Shown piece by piece: positions 13,160 through 19,840 of a stretch of 25,665 bases of DNA. Position 1 is the stretch's first letter. The number at the start of each line of letters is the position of its first letter. The notes under the pieces are model-generated. The model searched no databases, was not told where the DNA came from, and saw only the letters and a list, made by a program, of their open reading frames with translations. Source of the stretch: a virus; the IMG/VR virus record IMGVR_UViG_3300011118_000028, positions 1 through 25,665 of that record. One strand, 5' to 3'. The position numbers were made by a program, and so were the translations under genes.

Positions 13160-13870
13160 ATGTATCTGATCGAAAAGTACAGGCCGCGGAGACTGGCGCA
13201 GGTGATTGGGCAGGAGCGGGCGGTCGCGACGATCCGCCGCGTGATGGACCACGCCACCTTCGACCGCGGGGCGTTCTGGATCGAGGGCCCTCCGGGAACC
13301 GGCAAGACCTCGCTGGCCCTGGCGATGGCCCGGAAGGTCGGGGCGACGGACTTCACCACGGAGATCATCGACGGCGATGCGTGCAGCGTCGGGCGGGTCC
13401 GCCAGATCACCGAGACCATCCGGCTGGCCGGCTGGGGCGGCTCCGGCTGGAAGGTCTACATCGTCAACGAGGCGCAGGCGATGACGCCCCGGGCCGTCCA
13501 GGCGTGGCTGACGCTGCTGGACCCGCTGCCGCCCCGGCGCCTGGTGATCTTCACGACCACGGAGGAAATGGCGACGCTGTTCGGCCAGTTCCGCCAGCCC
13601 TTCGGCGATCGCGTCCACGCCGTGCGCCTGACCAAGCTGGGCCTCCGCGAGCGCTTCGCCCGCCTGGCCAAGCGGATCGCCGGCCGCGAGGGCCTGGACG
13701 GCCGCGAGCTGGGGGCCTACGAGGAACTCGCCGGCCGCTGCCACAACTCCATGCGGGCGATCCTCCAGGCCATCGCCCGCGGCGAGATGGCCGTCGAGCC
13801 GGAGTACTCCCCGGCGATCCGCAAGATGATGGCCGGCCGCCGGCGGGCGGCCGCCGCCCGCGGGCAGTAG
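13160..13870 (+). CDS. Clamp-loader-like AAA+ ATPase (236 aa)
   Basis: ATG 13160 with GGGAGA at proper spacing. The opening MYLIEKYRPRRLAQVIGQERAV is the RFC/DnaX signature ('KYRP..l.dviGQ'). Walker A is GPPGTGKTS (K49, T50). The Walker B position reads VYIVNEAQAM, with Asn103 in place of the usual Asp before Glu104. LVIFTTTEE is the sensor 1 strand. ERFARLAKRIAGREGLD, then RCHNSMRAILQAIARGE give the lid domain with a sensor-2-like NSMR. The protein stops there: no collar domain and no zinc module as in DnaX. It resembles the small RFC-like subunits of phages. It may load a host or phage sliding clamp, but no clamp gene is in view. Transcription is probably from P1. Confidence 0.85.
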   Translation: MYLIEKYRPRRLAQVIGQERAVATIRRVMDHATFDRGAFWIEGPPGTGKTSLALAMARKVGATDFTTEIIDGDACSVGRVRQITETIRLAGWGGSGWKVYIVNEAQAMTPRAVQAWLTLLDPLPPRRLVIFTTTEEMATLFGQFRQPFGDRVHAVRLTKLGLRERFARLAKRIAGREGLDGRELGAYEELAGRCHNSMRAILQAIARGEMAVEPEYSPAIRKMMAGRRRAAAARGQ

Positions 13871-13933
13871 CCCGCGCCGCCCCGTGGCCCGGCTCGAGCC
13901 GGGCGCCGCCGTCGTGGGCGGGCGGGGCCATGC

Positions 13934-13962
13934 TTGCCGGGAATGGGCCCGGCGGATATACT
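13934..13962 (+). promoter_or_regulatory. Promoter P2 (TTGCCG, 17 bp, TATACT) with hairpin in the spacer
   Basis: TTGCCG (13934-13939), 17 bases, TATACT (13957-13962), then CAAGG: the same layout as P1, with ATATACTCAAGG identical over 12 bases (13956-13967 and 12680-12691). The spacer holds arms GCCGGG (13936-13941) and CCCGGC (13948-13953) around AATGGG, the loop of hairpins 1 and 2. It drives the XRE gene 15 bases downstream. Confidence 0.75.
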
Positions 13963-13976
13963 CAAGGGAGACGATT

Positions 13977-14237
13977 GTGACGGACACGGCAGAGGCGACG
14001 ATGGCGGACACGCGGGAGAAACTCGGCAAGGCGATCGCGCGGCGGCTCCGCGAGCGGCGAGAGGCCCTCGGGGCGAACCGCCTCCAGATCGCGCAGACGG
14101 CCCGCATCACCTGGGCGAACCTCCAGCTCTACGAGCAGGGGCGGAAGATCCCGGACCTGGAGACGCTGATCCGCCTGGCGGCGGCGCTCCGGCTGACGGT
14201 GGGCCGGCTGCTCCAGGGCATCGAGCGCGACATCTGA
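13977..14237 (+). CDS. XRE (Cro/CI)-type transcriptional regulator (86 aa)
   Basis: GTG 13977 has AGGGAG (13965-13970) at good spacing; ATG 14001 is the alternative. The domain TREKLGKAIARRLRERREAL, then RLQIAQTARITWANLQLYEQGRKIPDLETLIRLAAALRLTVGRLL, is a standard five-helix XRE fold. Helix 3 is ITWANLQLYEQG and the closing DLETLIRLAAAL is diagnostic. It is short and single-domain, like Cro. It lies directly under P2 and shares the -10/CAAGG sequence with P1. Binding to one or both promoters is the likely role: repression of P1 through the AGTATATTCG dyad, or self-regulation. A strong terminator (14273-14306) closes the unit. Confidence 0.88.
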   Translation: MTDTAEATMADTREKLGKAIARRLRERREALGANRLQIAQTARITWANLQLYEQGRKIPDLETLIRLAAALRLTVGRLLQGIERDI

Positions 14238-14272
14238 AACCGGCGGCCCGCCGCGGCGGGCCGAAGGCGGAC

Positions 14273-14306
14273 GAAACGGCCGGCGGCCCATTCCGCCGGC
14301 CGTTTC
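14273..14306 (+). terminator. Strong intrinsic terminator (14-bp stem)
   Basis: GAAACGGCCGGCGG (14273-14286) and CCGCCGGCCGTTTC (14293-14306) pair perfectly around CCCATT. The stem ends in AAA/TTT, so it can work in both directions. Ahead of it is a perfect 20-base GC palindrome (14244-14263) right after the regulator's stop, perhaps a second stem. Confidence 0.82.
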
Positions 14307-14327
14307 CGTGCGCGGCAGCTTCCCCGG

Positions 14328-14443
14328 GGCCATCCTGGCGTTCTCCGGGCCGAACGGCCCGCCGGCCCCTCTACCCCCCGCGGATCGCCCCCCGCGGGGC
14401 TCTCCGGGCGGATACGGGCGTCCTGGAGGGCCTCCAGGCGTCG
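14328..14443 (+). repeat. Long structured repeat, copy 2 (116 bases)
   Basis: It starts GGCCATCCTGGCGTTCTCC and ends with the dyad CCTGGAGG/CCTCCAGG followed by CGTCG. It contains three inverted elements: CGGGCC/GGCCCG around GAAC; CCCCGCGG/CCGCGGGG; and the terminal dyad. Copy 3 has the same length and differs at only a few positions. No long coding frame fits it. Confidence 0.88.
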
Positions 14444-14492
14444 TCCTGGACCGCCGCCGGCCGCCGGCGGGCTCGCGGGCCAGCCCCCGGAG

Positions 14493-14608
14493 GGCCATCC
14501 TGGCGTTCTCCGGGCCGAACGGCCCGCCGGAGCCCTATCCCTCCGCGGATCGACCTCCGAGGGGCTCTCCGGGCGGATACGGGCGTCCTGGAGGGCCTCC
14601 AGGCGTCG
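14493..14608 (+). repeat. Long structured repeat, copy 3 (116 bases)
   Basis: It has the same start and end as copy 2. In the central stem four positions differ (C to T, C to A, C to T, C to A). The old 8-bp pairing is disrupted by a wobble and a mismatch, but CCCTC can now pair with GAGGG, so a hairpin is kept in a shifted register. An A-rich stretch (GAGAAAAAG, 14617-14625) follows, as one follows copy 1. The connector gene begins 74 bases later. Confidence 0.88.
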
Positions 14609-14681
14609 CCCCGGCGAGAAAAAGCGCCCGATCTGTAAAACCGCCCCGACGGAAACGGCCGCGCCGGCGGTGGAATCCGGT

Positions 14682-14894
14682 ATGGCGACGACGCAGGAGC
14701 TGCTGACGGCCGTGGAGGCGGAGATCGCCGCGAGGCTCTCCGGGCGGGCACTGCGGAGCTTCGGCAAGGGGGAGGCCCAGTTCGTCAACGAGTCCCTGAC
14801 GGACCTGATGGACACCCGCGACCGCCTCCGGGCGGAGCTGGCCGCACAGCAGGCCCCGACGTTCGTCCTGGCCGACATCCGGGAGGATGTCTGA
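14682..14894 (+). CDS. gpW-like head-tail connector protein (70 aa)
   Basis: ATG 14682 is preferred; GTG 14670 in frame adds only four residues. The length (lambda gpW is 68) and position directly before the portal are those of gpW, and the pattern fits: an N-terminal helix (TQELLTAVEAEIAARLSG), a short beta hairpin (RALRSFGKGEAQFVNESLTD) and a C-terminal helix (LMDTRDRLRAELAAQQ). GpW plugs the portal vertex after DNA packaging and makes the site for FII. The stop overlaps the portal ATG (TGATG), so the genes are coupled. The ribosome site is weak. In lambda W directly follows A; here 5.1 kb lie between them. Confidence 0.72.
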   Translation: MATTQELLTAVEAEIAARLSGRALRSFGKGEAQFVNESLTDLMDTRDRLRAELAAQQAPTFVLADIREDV

Positions 14895-16429
14895 TGGCCG
14901 GCGGCGAGCGAAAGCCCAAGGGCAAAGGCCCGCTGCTGGACCGGGCGATCCGGTCGGTGGCGCCGCAGTGGGCGGCCCACCGCCAGCGGGCCCGGATCAT
15001 GCTGGCGGTCGGCGACGGCTGGGACGTGACGCGCTCGGACCGCAGGCGGCGAAAGGGCGCCATGTCCGGGGGCAGCGCCGACAAGCATTTGACCGCCCGG
15101 CGCCTCGGCCAGCTCCGCGAGCTGTGCCGGCACCACGACCGCAACGGCAGCGTGTTCGCCGGGATGCTGAACCGGGCCGTGGACAACGTCCTGGGCCCGC
15201 AGTTCACCTGGCAGGCCGCCACGGCCGACGAGACGCTGAACCGCGACGTGGACGCCTACCTCGCCGAGCGCTCGCAGGCCACGCGGGCGGACGCGCGGGG
15301 GACGCACGACCTGGCGGACCTGATGGGCCTGGCCCTCCGGGCGATGTGGACGGACGGGGACTACCTGCCGATCCACCAGCGCGACGGCGGCCTGGCGGTC
15401 TACGAGGGCGACCAGCTCGTGACGCCGCGGAGCGGCCAGAAGGTCGCGGGCCGGTCCATCCGCAACGGCGTGGAGGTCGATCCCAAGACCGGCCGGCCGC
15501 GGGCGTTCTGGGTCGCCAGCCGGAGCTTCCGCGGCTGGGTCGATACCCTCCGGGACGCCCAGCGGATCGACGCGCGGGACGCCGTCTGGCTGATGAACGC
15601 CAAGCGGATCAGCCAGACACGCGGCGTCCCGGAGCTGGCCAGCCCCCTGGCGCTCTACGACCGCCTCGACGGCTACGTGGACAACGAGTCGATGGCCGCC
15701 GAGGTCAACGCGATGCTGGCGTTCTTCATCGAGCGCGAGCCGCCGTACCCGACGACGGCCACGCTGCCCCCGGGGCAGACCAAGCAGACCAAGACGGACG
15801 GGACGGTCGAGGTTCTCCAGCAGCTCAAGACCGGCTCCATCGTGACGGTCCGGCCGGGCAACAAGGTCAAGCCCTTCGCCGCCGAGCGGCCGGGGAGCAA
15901 TTTCCAGCCCTACGTCTGGGCCGTCGGCTCGATGATCGGGGCCGCCGTGGGGATGCCGCTGATCCTCGTGTTCCTGGACTTCAGCAAGGTCAATTACTCC
16001 AGCGCCCGCGCGGCGCTGCTGGAGGCCCGGCGGGCCTTCCGGCGCTGGCAGAAGTTCATCGAGAAGCGCGCCCTCCGCCCGGTCCTCCAGCGCTGGATCG
16101 GCCAGGGCATCGCGGACGGCACCTTCCCCGCCCGGGAGGACATCTTCGATCTACAGATCCACTTCCCCGGATGGGAGTGGGTGGACCCGCTGAAGGAGGT
16201 CGAGGCCGACATCGGGGCCATCCGGGCCGGGCTCGATACGTGGTCCCGCGTGACGGAGAAGCGCGGGATCAACTTCCGGGAGCTGTGCCGCCGCCGGCGG
16301 AGCGACGAGAAGGTCCTCCGGGACTTCGGCGTCGAGGCCCACCTCCAGGACGTGACCTTCCCGCCGGCGGCGGGCGCCGGCGACGACGACCCCGACATGC
16401 GTCGGGGGACGCGGGAGTCGGACGAATGA
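14894..16429 (+). CDS. Portal protein, lambda gpB family (511 aa)
   Basis: It forms the dodecameric ring at the packaging vertex. The start RAIRSVAPQWAAHRQRARIM, then HDRNGSVFAGMLNRAVDNVLG, is typical. Further family marks are TDGDYLPI, GVEVDPKTGRPRAFWV, VPELASPLALYDRLDGYVDNES and, most diagnostic, LDFSKVNYSSARAALLEARRAF, followed by the wing-to-clip helix RRWQKFIEKRALRPVLQRWI. The length matches the lambda portal (533). The Asp-rich end (GDDDPD) is disordered and its last codons overlap the protease ATG. It has high G/C codon use and no abnormality. Confidence 0.95.
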   Translation: MAGGERKPKGKGPLLDRAIRSVAPQWAAHRQRARIMLAVGDGWDVTRSDRRRRKGAMSGGSADKHLTARRLGQLRELCRHHDRNGSVFAGMLNRAVDNVLGPQFTWQAATADETLNRDVDAYLAERSQATRADARGTHDLADLMGLALRAMWTDGDYLPIHQRDGGLAVYEGDQLVTPRSGQKVAGRSIRNGVEVDPKTGRPRAFWVASRSFRGWVDTLRDAQRIDARDAVWLMNAKRISQTRGVPELASPLALYDRLDGYVDNESMAAEVNAMLAFFIEREPPYPTTATLPPGQTKQTKTDGTVEVLQQLKTGSIVTVRPGNKVKPFAAERPGSNFQPYVWAVGSMIGAAVGMPLILVFLDFSKVNYSSARAALLEARRAFRRWQKFIEKRALRPVLQRWIGQGIADGTFPAREDIFDLQIHFPGWEWVDPLKEVEADIGAIRAGLDTWSRVTEKRGINFRELCRRRRSDEKVLRDFGVEAHLQDVTFPPAAGAGDDDPDMRRGTRESDE

Positions 16430-17940
16430 GCGCGGCCCTCCAGAACTGGATCGACTACTTCGCGGAGCACCGCTGCTGGGCGATGCGGCCGGAGGTCCTC
16501 CGGCAGCTCGGCGACGTGCTGTGCCGCCACGTCGAGGGCGTCCGCGCGTCGGCCGGCGAGGTCCAGCAAATCACGGCGGCCAAGCGGGCCCGCGGCAGCG
16601 ACGATCGGGACTACGAGCTGCTGGGCTCGACGGCGATCGTCCCGATCTCCGGCGTCATCGCCAAGTACGCCCGCCAGGTCAACGGGGTCAGCCAGCCCCG
16701 CGGCACGTCGGTCGAGCGGATCGGCGGGCAGCTCGCGGCGGCCCTCGGCGACGGCCGCGTGCGGACGATCTTCCTGCACATCGAGTCGCCCGGCGGCTCG
16801 GTGGCCGGCCTGGCGGACCTGGCCGACGCGATCGCCGCCGCCAGCGAGGCCAAGCCGGTCATCGCCTACGCCGACGACATGGCCGCCTCGGCGGCCTACT
16901 GGCTCGGCAGCCAGGCGTCGCGCTTCTACGCGAACCAGACGGCGCAGGTCGGGAGCATCGGCGTCTACACGGTGCTGCTCGACTCGACGCGCTACGCCGA
17001 GAAATGGGGCCTTCGGTTCCACCTGCTGGCCAGCGGCGAGCACAAGGGCGTCGGCGAGCTGGGCGTCGCGATCACCGACCGCCAGCTCGCCGCCATCCAG
17101 GCGGAGGTCGACAGCTACTTCGCCCTGTTCCGCTCGGCGGTCCTCCGCGGGCGATCGCCCCGCGGCATGACGGCCGCGGACCTGGACGCCATCGCCGACG
17201 GGCGGGTCTGGATCGGCGCCGAGGCGGCCGACGTCGGCCTGATCGACGGGATCAAGACGCTGGGCCAGGCGCTGGCCTCGGCGAAGCCCAAGCCGGCCGC
17301 CCGGCCGGCGGCCACGGACGCGAGCCCCCGACGCACGTCGGGAGCCACCGAACAGGAGACATCCATGGACGCACAGACGCAGACGGACGCGCCCCCCCAG
17401 ACGCCCGGCGAACCGCAGGCCAAGGCCGAGGCGGCCCCCGCGGCCCCGGCGACGCCCGCGGCACCGAAGATCGACGCCGACGCGATCGACGCGGCGGCCC
17501 GCGCGGAGGAGCGCGAGCGGATCGGGCAGATCGAGTCGGCCCTGGCCGGCGACGGCTTCGCGGAGGCCCGCCAGAAGGCCATCGACGGCGGGCTGAGCCT
17601 CGAGGGCGCCAAGGCCCTCGGCTTCGACGCCGCGATCGCCCAGCGCGACGGGGCCCTGGCGGACCTGAAGGCGCTGAAGGCGGCCGCCGGCCGCGCGGGG
17701 ATCGAGACGGGCGAGCTGCCGGAGTTCGACCCGGCCGACGTGGAGGGCCCCGAGGGCCACGACGACGGGACCGACGATGGCAAGGCCGAGAGCTTCGACG
17801 GTCGGCTGGCGAAGCTCCAGGCCGACGGCAAGGGCCGCGGGGCGGCGATCCTCCAGGCCGCCGACGAAATGCCCAAGGCGCACGCCGCCTGGATCGAGCG
17901 CGAGAACGCCAGGGCCGGCCGCGGCAAGGCCGGCGACTGA
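16426..17940 (+). CDS. S49 (SppA/ClpP-fold) capsid maturation protease, lambda gpC-like, with C-terminal scaffold (504 aa)
   Basis: It cuts scaffold and portal during prohead maturation. ATG 16426 overlaps the portal stop. Residues 65-290 are the SppA-like domain: STAIVPISGVIAKYAR, IFLHIESPGGSVAGLADLAD, then ADDMAASAAYW, where Ser155 is the nucleophile. LLASGEHKGVGE gives the base Lys207. The spacing of 52 residues equals that of Ser166 and Lys218 in lambda gpC. VWIGAEAADVGLIDGI closes the fold. After residue 313 the frame continues as a charged, helical scaffold with its own start (ATG 17365). This exactly parallels lambda, where Nu3 is translated in frame from the 3' end of gene C. Confidence 0.93.
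   Translation: MSAALQNWIDYFAEHRCWAMRPEVLRQLGDVLCRHVEGVRASAGEVQQITAAKRARGSDDRDYELLGSTAIVPISGVIAKYARQVNGVSQPRGTSVERIGGQLAAALGDGRVRTIFLHIESPGGSVAGLADLADAIAAASEAKPVIAYADDMAASAAYWLGSQASRFYANQTAQVGSIGVYTVLLDSTRYAEKWGLRFHLLASGEHKGVGELGVAITDRQLAAIQAEVDSYFALFRSAVLRGRSPRGMTAADLDAIADGRVWIGAEAADVGLIDGIKTLGQALASAKPKPAARPAATDASPRRTSGATEQETSMDAQTQTDAPPQTPGEPQAKAEAAPAAPATPAAPKIDADAIDAAARAEERERIGQIESALAGDGFAEARQKAIDGGLSLEGAKALGFDAAIAQRDGALADLKALKAAAGRAGIETGELPEFDPADVEGPEGHDDGTDDGKAESFDGRLAKLQADGKGRGAAILQAADEMPKAHAAWIERENARAGRGKAGD
17365..17940 (+). CDS. Nested in-frame head scaffold protein, Nu3-like (191 aa)
   Basis: ATG 17365 is in frame with the protease and has AGGAG (17354-17358) six bases upstream. It lies right after a loose Pro/Ala linker. 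The product starts MDAQTQTDAPPQTPGEPQAK and has an acidic/Ala-Pro stretch. Helices with coiled-coil character follow (DAAARAEERERIGQIESALAG, AIAQRDGALADLKALKAAAG), and the tail HAAWIERENARAGRGK is basic. Phage scaffolds share this order: disordered acidic start, central coiled coil, basic C-terminus that binds capsid. Lambda Nu3 is of similar length and similarly nested. Expression from both starts is inferred, but the ribosome site is clearly better than chance. Confidence 0.75.
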   Translation: MDAQTQTDAPPQTPGEPQAKAEAAPAAPATPAAPKIDADAIDAAARAEERERIGQIESALAGDGFAEARQKAIDGGLSLEGAKALGFDAAIAQRDGALADLKALKAAAGRAGIETGELPEFDPADVEGPEGHDDGTDDGKAESFDGRLAKLQADGKGRGAAILQAADEMPKAHAAWIERENARAGRGKAGD

Positions 17941-17951
17941 TCGAGCCACGA

Positions 17952-17984
17952 CCGCCGGCGGCGGACGGACGCCGCCGCCGGCGG
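17952..17984 (+). terminator. GC hairpin after the scaffold gene (12-bp stem)
   Basis: CCGCCGGCGGCG (17952-17963) and CGCCGCCGGCGG (17973-17984) pair around nine bases, 11 bases after the stop. No T-run follows. In phage head operons such stems often set different mRNA levels for protease and capsid genes. Confidence 0.5.
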
Positions 17985-18024
17985 GACCTTCGGCACCTTC
18001 GGGACACAAGCACAGGAGCAAGCG

Positions 18025-18708
18025 ATGCAGAACGAAACGGGCGTGCGGAGTTTCCAATGCGGCGAGGCCCTGGAGTCCAAGCGCCACGTCAAGCTCGACG
18101 CGGCCAACGGCTTCCAGCTCGTGTACGCCGACGCCGGCGAGGTCGGCATCGGCATCACCCAGCTCAAGGGGGCGCAGGACGACTGGATCCCCGTCCGGGT
18201 GTGGAACGACACGGGGACCTTCGAGATCACGGTCGCCGGGGACACGGCCGTCAACGCCAGGCTCTACCCCGCGGCGGACGGCAAGTTCTCGGCGACGCCC
18301 GCCGGCCCGTGCCTCTTCAAGGGGCTGGCCGCCGGATCGGCCGGGGCGATCGTGGAGGCCGCCCGATACAACGGGCCGGCCGAGGCGGGGCTGAAGGCCG
18401 GCAGCGTGGACGTGGCGGCCGACGAGCTGGCCATCCCGCTGACCCACGGCATCGTCAAGAAAACGACCGGGGCCGACGCCGAGGCGCTGACCCTCGCCGA
18501 CGGCACGCCGAGGCAGGACCTGCTGATCATCCTGGACACCGACGGCAACGGCGACGGGACGCTGACGCCGTCCACATCCACCGGCTTCGCCACGATCGTC
18601 TTCGCCGACGCGGGCGACCAGGCGCTGCTGCACTACGTGGACGACACGATCGGCTGGGTGATCCAGGGCCTGGCCGGCGTGGCGGCCCCGCCGGCGATCA
18701 CGGTCTGA
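18025..18708 (+). CDS. Head decoration (capsid cement) protein with added C-terminal beta domain (227 aa)
   Basis: ATG 18025 follows CAGGAG (18013-18018). The N-terminal half is the DUF2190/gpD-like cement fold: KRHVKLDAANGFQLVYADAGE, DDWIPVRVWNDTGTFEITVAG, ARLYPAADGKFSATPAGPC, GAIVEAARYN. The C-terminal half (about 130-227) is a separate beta-rich domain: IPLTHGIVKKTTGADAEALTLADG, DLLIILDTDGNGDGTLTPST, FADAGDQALLHYVDDTIGWVIQGLAG. That pattern recurs in surface proteins of environmental phages and may be displayed on the capsid. Trimers of the N-domain would stabilise the expanded shell. It sits between scaffold and capsid, as gene D does in lambda. Confidence 0.78.
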   Translation: MQNETGVRSFQCGEALESKRHVKLDAANGFQLVYADAGEVGIGITQLKGAQDDWIPVRVWNDTGTFEITVAGDTAVNARLYPAADGKFSATPAGPCLFKGLAAGSAGAIVEAARYNGPAEAGLKAGSVDVAADELAIPLTHGIVKKTTGADAEALTLADGTPRQDLLIILDTDGNGDGTLTPSTSTGFATIVFADAGDQALLHYVDDTIGWVIQGLAGVAAPPAITV

Positions 18709-18730
18709 TCGGGCCGGGGCGAGACGAACG

Positions 18731-18746
18731 CGGGAACGGATTCCCG
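18731..18746 (+). terminator. Small hairpin between decoration and capsid genes
   Basis: CGGGAA (18731-18736) and TTCCCG (18741-18746) pair around CGGA. It lies 23 bases after the decoration stop and 28 bases before the capsid ATG. It may be a weak attenuator or an mRNA processing or stability signal. Confidence 0.35.
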
Positions 18747-18773
18747 GGACACTAGCGCGAAGGAGCGAATCCA

Positions 18774-19751
18774 ATGACGGGACCGGAAACGAACGCGGAC
18801 CTCCGCAGCGACCTGGCGCAGGTCGTGGTGGAGTGGGACCAGGCGAACGGCGTGGACCTCCTGATCGGCCAGGAGGTCTTGCCGCCCTTCGAGACCGAGA
18901 TCGCCGAGAGCGGCTATCCGGTCCTGCGCCGGGCGGCGATGCGCAAGCTGCCGGCCGACGGCGGGCGCCGGGCGCCCGGGGCCGGCTTCAACCGCGGCGA
19001 ATTCGCCTGGGGCAGGGACTCGTTCGACTGCATCGAGCGGGCCCACGAGATGCCCTGCGATCGCAAGCAGGCGGCCAAGTACCGCCGCTGGATCGACTAC
19101 GAGGCCGAGAACGCGATGATCGCGCGGCTGATCGTCCTGTTCCTCTACGAGAAGGCCGTCGCGGACACGGTGATGAACGCGACGACCTTCACGGCCCACA
19201 ACGTGGGAACGGCCTGGAGCACGACGGCGAGCAGCACGCCGCTGGCCGACATCGACACGGCGGCCAACACGATCGAGGACGTGCTGGGCATCCCGCGGGA
19301 GCTGCTGACCCTGGTGCTGCCGCGCAGCGGCTGGCAGAACCTCCGCAACAGCACGTCGGTCCTGGACACGCTGAAGAACTGGGACAGCGGCATCCAGCGC
19401 CGCGAGGCGATCAAGCGGAAGGTCGTCGCGCAGTACCTGGACATCGCCGACATCAAGATCGGCCGGGCGACCTACGACAGCGCCCCGAAGGCGATCGCCG
19501 AGAGCCTCTCGCAGATCTGGCCGACGCAGTACGGGATGCTGGCGAGGCTCGGGTCGGCGGGCCTGCCCCTCAAGACGATCTGCCTCGGGCGGACCATCCG
19601 CTGGACGGACGGCATGCCCAGCTTCATCACGCTGGAGAGCTACGGCGAGGACAGCCGGGACAGCGAGATCGTCCGGGGCCGCCAGTTCTGCGACGAGGTC
19701 ATCATCTCGACGGACGCCGGCTACCTGCTGGACCTGACGAAGGCCAGCTAA
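18774..19751 (+). CDS. Major capsid protein, lambda gpE-like HK97 fold (325 aa)
   Basis: ATG 18774 has AAGGAG (18760-18765). The sequence traces the gpE family: ANGVDLLIGQEVLPPFETEI, then FNRGEFAWGRDSFDCIERAHEMP (E-loop region), WIDYEAENAMIARLIVLFLYEKAV (spine helix), ADIDTAANTIEDVLGIPRELLTLVLPRSGWQNLRNS (P and A domains), YDSAPKAIAESLSQIWP and the closing ITLESYGEDSRDSEIVRGRQFCDEVIIS, where the final strand pattern is characteristic. The length is close to lambda gpE (341). It is followed by two strong GC palindromes, consistent with ending a highly expressed message. Confidence 0.9.
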   Translation: MTGPETNADLRSDLAQVVVEWDQANGVDLLIGQEVLPPFETEIAESGYPVLRRAAMRKLPADGGRRAPGAGFNRGEFAWGRDSFDCIERAHEMPCDRKQAAKYRRWIDYEAENAMIARLIVLFLYEKAVADTVMNATTFTAHNVGTAWSTTASSTPLADIDTAANTIEDVLGIPRELLTLVLPRSGWQNLRNSTSVLDTLKNWDSGIQRREAIKRKVVAQYLDIADIKIGRATYDSAPKAIAESLSQIWPTQYGMLARLGSAGLPLKTICLGRTIRWTDGMPSFITLESYGEDSRDSEIVRGRQFCDEVIISTDAGYLLDLTKAS

Positions 19752-19794
19752 CCGGCCGGCACCACCGAACATCCGGGCACCCGCGGCGAAGAGG

Positions 19795-19840
19795 CCGCGC
19801 CGCGGCGCGGGGCCGGGCGGGAAACGGAGTCGCCCGCCCG
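19795..19840 (+). terminator. Two successive GC stems after the capsid gene
   Basis: CCGCGCCG/CGGCGCGG is a perfect 16-base palindrome (19795-19810). It is followed by CGGGCGGG (19814-19821) and CCCGCCCG (19833-19840) around 11 bases. They lie 44 bases beyond the capsid stop in a 140-base gap with no gene. No T-run is seen, so partial termination or mRNA protection is equally likely. Confidence 0.45.

Noticed and set aside
13381-13980. Plus-strand frame of 199 residues inside the clamp-loader gene
   Set aside because: It is a Pro/Arg/Gly-rich shadow in another frame with no ribosome site, whereas the clamp-loader frame has Walker motifs.
12475-14608. Three spaced repeats as a CRISPR array
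   Set aside because: Units are 97-116 bases, spaced by 49 bases and then nearly 1.8 kb, with real genes between. No cas genes and no short uniform spacers.
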